From assembly GCF_030147005.1 (NCBI RefSeq), contig NZ_JASLAW010000109.1, positions 1 through 8,029 on the forward strand: a DNA stretch of 8,029 bases, written 5' to 3'. This stretch comes from Pseudomonas sp. (GTDB taxonomy: Bacteria > Pseudomonadota > Gammaproteobacteria > Pseudomonadales > Pseudomonadaceae). The notes under the pieces are model-generated. The model was not told the DNA's origin and did not search any database. It saw nothing but the letters and a program-made list of their open reading frames with translations. Of the stretch, positions 6,540 through 8,029 are shown piece by piece; positions within the stretch are counted from its first letter, which is position 1, and the number at the start of each line of letters is the position of its first letter. The translations under genes and the position numbers were made by a program.

Positions 6540-6588
6540 TTCGATATTTCAAAGCGAAATTTTCCGCTTTAATTCGATAGGTAAAGCG
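6540..6588. repeat. Imperfect tandem repeat TTCGATA-N3/4-AAAGCG upstream of cytochrome b561 gene
   Basis: TTCGATATTTCAAAGCG (6540-6556) recurs as TTCGATAGGTAAAGCG (6573-6588): both 7-base and both 6-base blocks are identical, and the units start 33 bp apart, about three helical turns. Between them an inverted CGCTTT (6565-6570) pairs with the first AAAGCG to form a 20-bp imperfect palindrome (6551-6570). The second copy ends 35 bp before the b561 start codon. Phased direct repeats at this place suggest binding sites for a regulator of the b561-yceI pair. Confidence 0.4.
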
Positions 6589-6623
6589 CTAGTCTTGGGC
6601 ACAGTTCTTACGGGATTAAGTAC

Positions 6624-7175
6624 ATGCAGCTACGCAATTCACCGGCCCGCTATGGTTGGGTCAGTATGGTTTTGCACTGGGGCGTGGCCTTGGTGGTATT
6701 TGGATTGTTCGCCCTGGGCCTGTGGATGGTCGGCCTCGATTACTACAGCGCCTGGCGCAAAGATGCGCCGGACCTGCACAAGAGCATTGGCATTACGCTG
6801 TTCGCCATCATGCTGGTGCGTATCGTCTGGCGCCTGATCAGCCCGCCGCCTCCGCCGCTGACCAGCTACAGTCGGTTGACCCGTATCGGCGCCACGTTTG
6901 GTCATGCGTTCCTGTATATCGCGTTGTTTGCCGTGATGATTGCCGGTTACCTGATTTCCACCGCAGACGGTGTCGGTATCCCGGTGTTTGGCCTGTTTGA
7001 AATTCCTGCTGTGGTTTCCGGTCTACCGGACCAGGCAGATACCGCCGGTTGGGTGCATTTTTACCTGGCCTGGGTACTGGTGGTATTCGCCGGCTTGCAC
7101 GGCGTGGCGGCACTGAAACACCACTTTATCGATCGTGATGCGACCCTGACGCGAATGCTGGGACGCAAAGCCTGA
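6624..7175 (+). CDS. Cytochrome b561 (YceJ/CybB-like)
   Basis: A 183-residue di-heme b-type cytochrome of the inner membrane, family cytochrome b561 (Ni-hydrogenase cytochrome b-like fold), thought to shuttle electrons between the quinone pool and periplasmic or membrane partners. Four hydrophobic helices are visible at about residues 14-36, 53-72, 92-112 and 147-165. Candidate heme-ligand histidines are H18 (VLHWG in helix 1), H52 (DLHKSIG), H145 (WVHFYLAW) and H159 (GLHGVAAL), in the order expected for the family; H166 and H167 follow helix 4. GGGA at 6612-6615, eight bases before the ATG, supports the start. It is followed by a yceI gene 32 bp downstream, the same order as yceJ-yceI in E. 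coli, so the two are probably one operon. Confidence 0.9.
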   Translation: MQLRNSPARYGWVSMVLHWGVALVVFGLFALGLWMVGLDYYSAWRKDAPDLHKSIGITLFAIMLVRIVWRLISPPPPPLTSYSRLTRIGATFGHAFLYIALFAVMIAGYLISTADGVGIPVFGLFEIPAVVSGLPDQADTAGWVHFYLAWVLVVFAGLHGVAALKHHFIDRDATLTRMLGRKA

Positions 7176-7207
7176 TGTTCAACCTCGACTCACAAGGAAT
7201 AGAAAGC

Positions 7208-7786
7208 ATGTTGAAGAAGACACTCGCCGCTCTGGCAATCGGTACCGCGCTGCTGTCTGCCGGTCAGGTAATGGCCGCTGACTACAAGATCGACAAAGAA
7301 GGCCAGCACGCCTTCATTGATTGGAAAATCAGCCACCTGGGCTACAGCTACATCCACGGTACCTTCAAGGACTGGGATGGCACCTTCAGCTGGGATTCGG
7401 CCAAGCCGGAAGCCAGCAAAATCGCAGTTGACGTGAAAACCGCCAGCCTGTGGTCCAACCACGCAGAACGTGACAAGCACATCGCCAGCAAAGATTTCAT
7501 CGATGTTGCCAAGTTTGCCGATGCCAAGTTCGTGTCCACCGCGGTTAAATCCACCGGCGACAAAACCGCTGACGTGACCGGCGACCTGACGTTCCACGGC
7601 GTGACCAAGCCTGTGACCTTCAAGGCCACCTTCAACGGTGAAGGCAAAGACCCATGGGGTGGCGAGCGTGCCGGCTTCAACGCCAAGACCACGATCGACC
7701 TGAACGACTTCGGCGTGAAAGGCCCAGGCCCGACTTCGCAGACGGTCGACTTGGACATTTCGCTGGAAGGCGTTAAGCAGAAGTAA
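7208..7786 (+). CDS. yceI: YceI-family periplasmic lipid-binding-like protein
   Basis: A 192-residue secreted protein of the YceI family, a lipocalin-like beta-barrel whose studied members bind polyisoprenoid or other amphiphilic molecules. The signal peptide is MLKKTLAALAIGTALLSAGQVMA, with likely Sec cleavage after residue 23. The mature part shows family features: ADYKIDKEGQHAFIDWKISHLGYS near the N terminus, WDGTFSWD, the AERDKHIASKDFIDVAKFADAKFVS segment, DLTFHGVTKPVTF and the C-terminal GPGPTSQTVDLDISLEG. AAGGA (7194-7198), nine bases upstream, decides the start. An in-frame ATG at 7175 overlaps the b561 stop (TGATG) but would put 11 residues before the signal peptide and is less likely. 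Pairing with cytochrome b561 suggests a carrier role for a quinone-like or isoprenoid ligand; that is inference. In P. aeruginosa the apparent orthologue (PA0423, also called PasP) has been described as a secreted protease; no protease motif is visible here. Confidence 0.92.
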   Translation: MLKKTLAALAIGTALLSAGQVMAADYKIDKEGQHAFIDWKISHLGYSYIHGTFKDWDGTFSWDSAKPEASKIAVDVKTASLWSNHAERDKHIASKDFIDVAKFADAKFVSTAVKSTGDKTADVTGDLTFHGVTKPVTFKATFNGEGKDPWGGERAGFNAKTTIDLNDFGVKGPGPTSQTVDLDISLEGVKQK

Positions 7787-7804
7787 TTTTGCTGGTTGCA
7801 TGAG

Positions 7805-7832
7805 AAACCGGATCTTGAGATCCGGTTTTTTT
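7805..7832 (+). terminator. Rho-independent terminator after yceI
   Basis: A perfect 10-bp stem (AAACCGGATC 7805-7814, GATCCGGTTT 7819-7828) closes a TTGA loop and runs into a 7-base T-tract (7826-7832). It starts 18 bp after the yceI stop and should end the b561-yceI transcript efficiently. Confidence 0.93.
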
Positions 7833-7853
7833 ATGCCTGGAATGCGGTCAATG

Positions 7854-7920
7854 TGGGGCTTGCCTGCATACAGACGACTCGGTTTTTCAGGTGAGTTCAT
7901 GCCTTCGCAGGCAAGCCGCA
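7854..7920. repeat. Diverged REP-like inverted repeat pair
   Basis: TGGGGCTTGCCTGC (7854-7867) and GCAGGCAAGCCGCA (7907-7920) are complementary at 13 of 14 positions, with 11 consecutive pairs, and flank a 39-bp spacer. The GGCTTGCC core resembles Pseudomonas REP sequences of a type different from the TGTGGCGAGGG family elsewhere in the window. It may be an old, decayed REPIN. Confidence 0.5.
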
Positions 7921-7960
7921 ATGCCAGTCAGTTAAGCGCTAGAGCAGGCAACCGTCGGCC

Positions 7961-8029
7961 TGTGGCGAGGGAGCTTGCTCCCGCTGGGCCGCGAAGCGAC
8001 CCCAGAAAATGGGACTGCTGCGCAGTCCA
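7961..8029. repeat. REPIN cut by the window end
   Basis: TGTGGCGAGGGAGCTTGCTC plus CCG (7961-7983) is a consensus REP arm with the perfect hairpin GGGAGC-TT-GCTCCC (7969-7982). Two further hairpins follow: TGGG.CGC-GAA-GCG.CCCA (7985-8004) and GGACTGC-TGC-GCAGTCC (8012-8028). The 46 bases after the arm align at roughly 80% with the reverse complement of the spacer of the 4819-4923 REPIN, so this is the same family in opposite orientation. The second arm should lie just past the window. Confidence 0.8.

Larger units (their letters stand above)
6352..6623. promoter_or_regulatory. Divergent bioA / cytochrome b561 intergenic region
   Basis: This 272-bp region holds the promoters of both neighbours. 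The bioA-proximal part is GC-balanced and includes the palindrome ACCTGCGCAGGT (6379-6390). The part from about 6490 to 6590 is clearly AT-rich and carries an imperfect tandem repeat. TTTAAT (6568-6573) matches the sigma-70 -10 box at 5/6 for the b561 gene, but no good -35 is seen at the right distance (ATTTCA or TATTTC at 16-17 bp). I could not assign a bioA promoter. No RNA gene is recognised here. Confidence 0.5.

Noticed and set aside
6597..6612. Possible sigma-54 promoter (GGGCAC...TTAC) before the b561 gene
   Set aside because: The -12 element lacks the required GC at the fixed 10-bp spacing from GG, and it would lie only about 12-20 bp before the start codon.

Overview
The window looks like a chromosomal segment of a fluorescent pseudomonad (Pseudomonas fluorescens complex). 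This rests on the high-GC coding style, on protein sequences that read as typical Pseudomonas orthologues, and on intergenic REP/REPIN repeats with the TGTGGCGAGGGAGCTTGCTCCCG core common in that group. The identification comes from recognition only; no search was run. No mobile element, CRISPR array, defence island or RNA gene was seen.

Left part (1-4023): the 3' part of a hemolysin III/TrhA (PAQR-like) membrane protein gene runs convergently into a LysR-type regulator. The regulator is divergent from a three-gene operon encoding an FAD-dependent D-amino-acid dehydrogenase, a RidA-family imine deaminase and a periplasmic acidic-amino-acid binding protein. Gene content and order match the dguR-dguABC D-glutamate/D-glutamine utilisation locus described in P. 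aeruginosa. In that scheme DguR senses D-Glu and activates dguABC, DguA oxidises D-Glu to the imino acid, DguB may help hydrolyse the imine, and DguC binds substrate in the periplasm for a permease encoded elsewhere. A LysR-type dyad (ATAA-N7-TTAT) lies in the divergent promoter region.

Middle part (4066-6351, minus strand): bioA (biotin synthesis, DAPA aminotransferase) is followed by rsmE (16S rRNA m3U1498 methyltransferase). A REPIN, an inverted pair of REP hairpins, sits between them. A decayed REP-like fragment lies at the dguC/rsmE convergence.

Right part (6352-8029): a 272-bp divergent intergenic region carries a 12-bp palindrome in the bioA leader and an imperfect tandem repeat upstream of a cytochrome b561 gene. 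That gene is followed by a YceI-family periplasmic protein, probably as a two-gene operon ended by a strong intrinsic terminator. The last 240 bases hold a diverged inverted repeat and most of a second REPIN, cut by the window edge.

The window is mostly ordinary core genome. The points most worth a second look are the dgu operator, a substituted ligand-site position in DguC, the repeat architecture upstream of the cytochrome b561 gene, and two oppositely oriented REPINs of one family.
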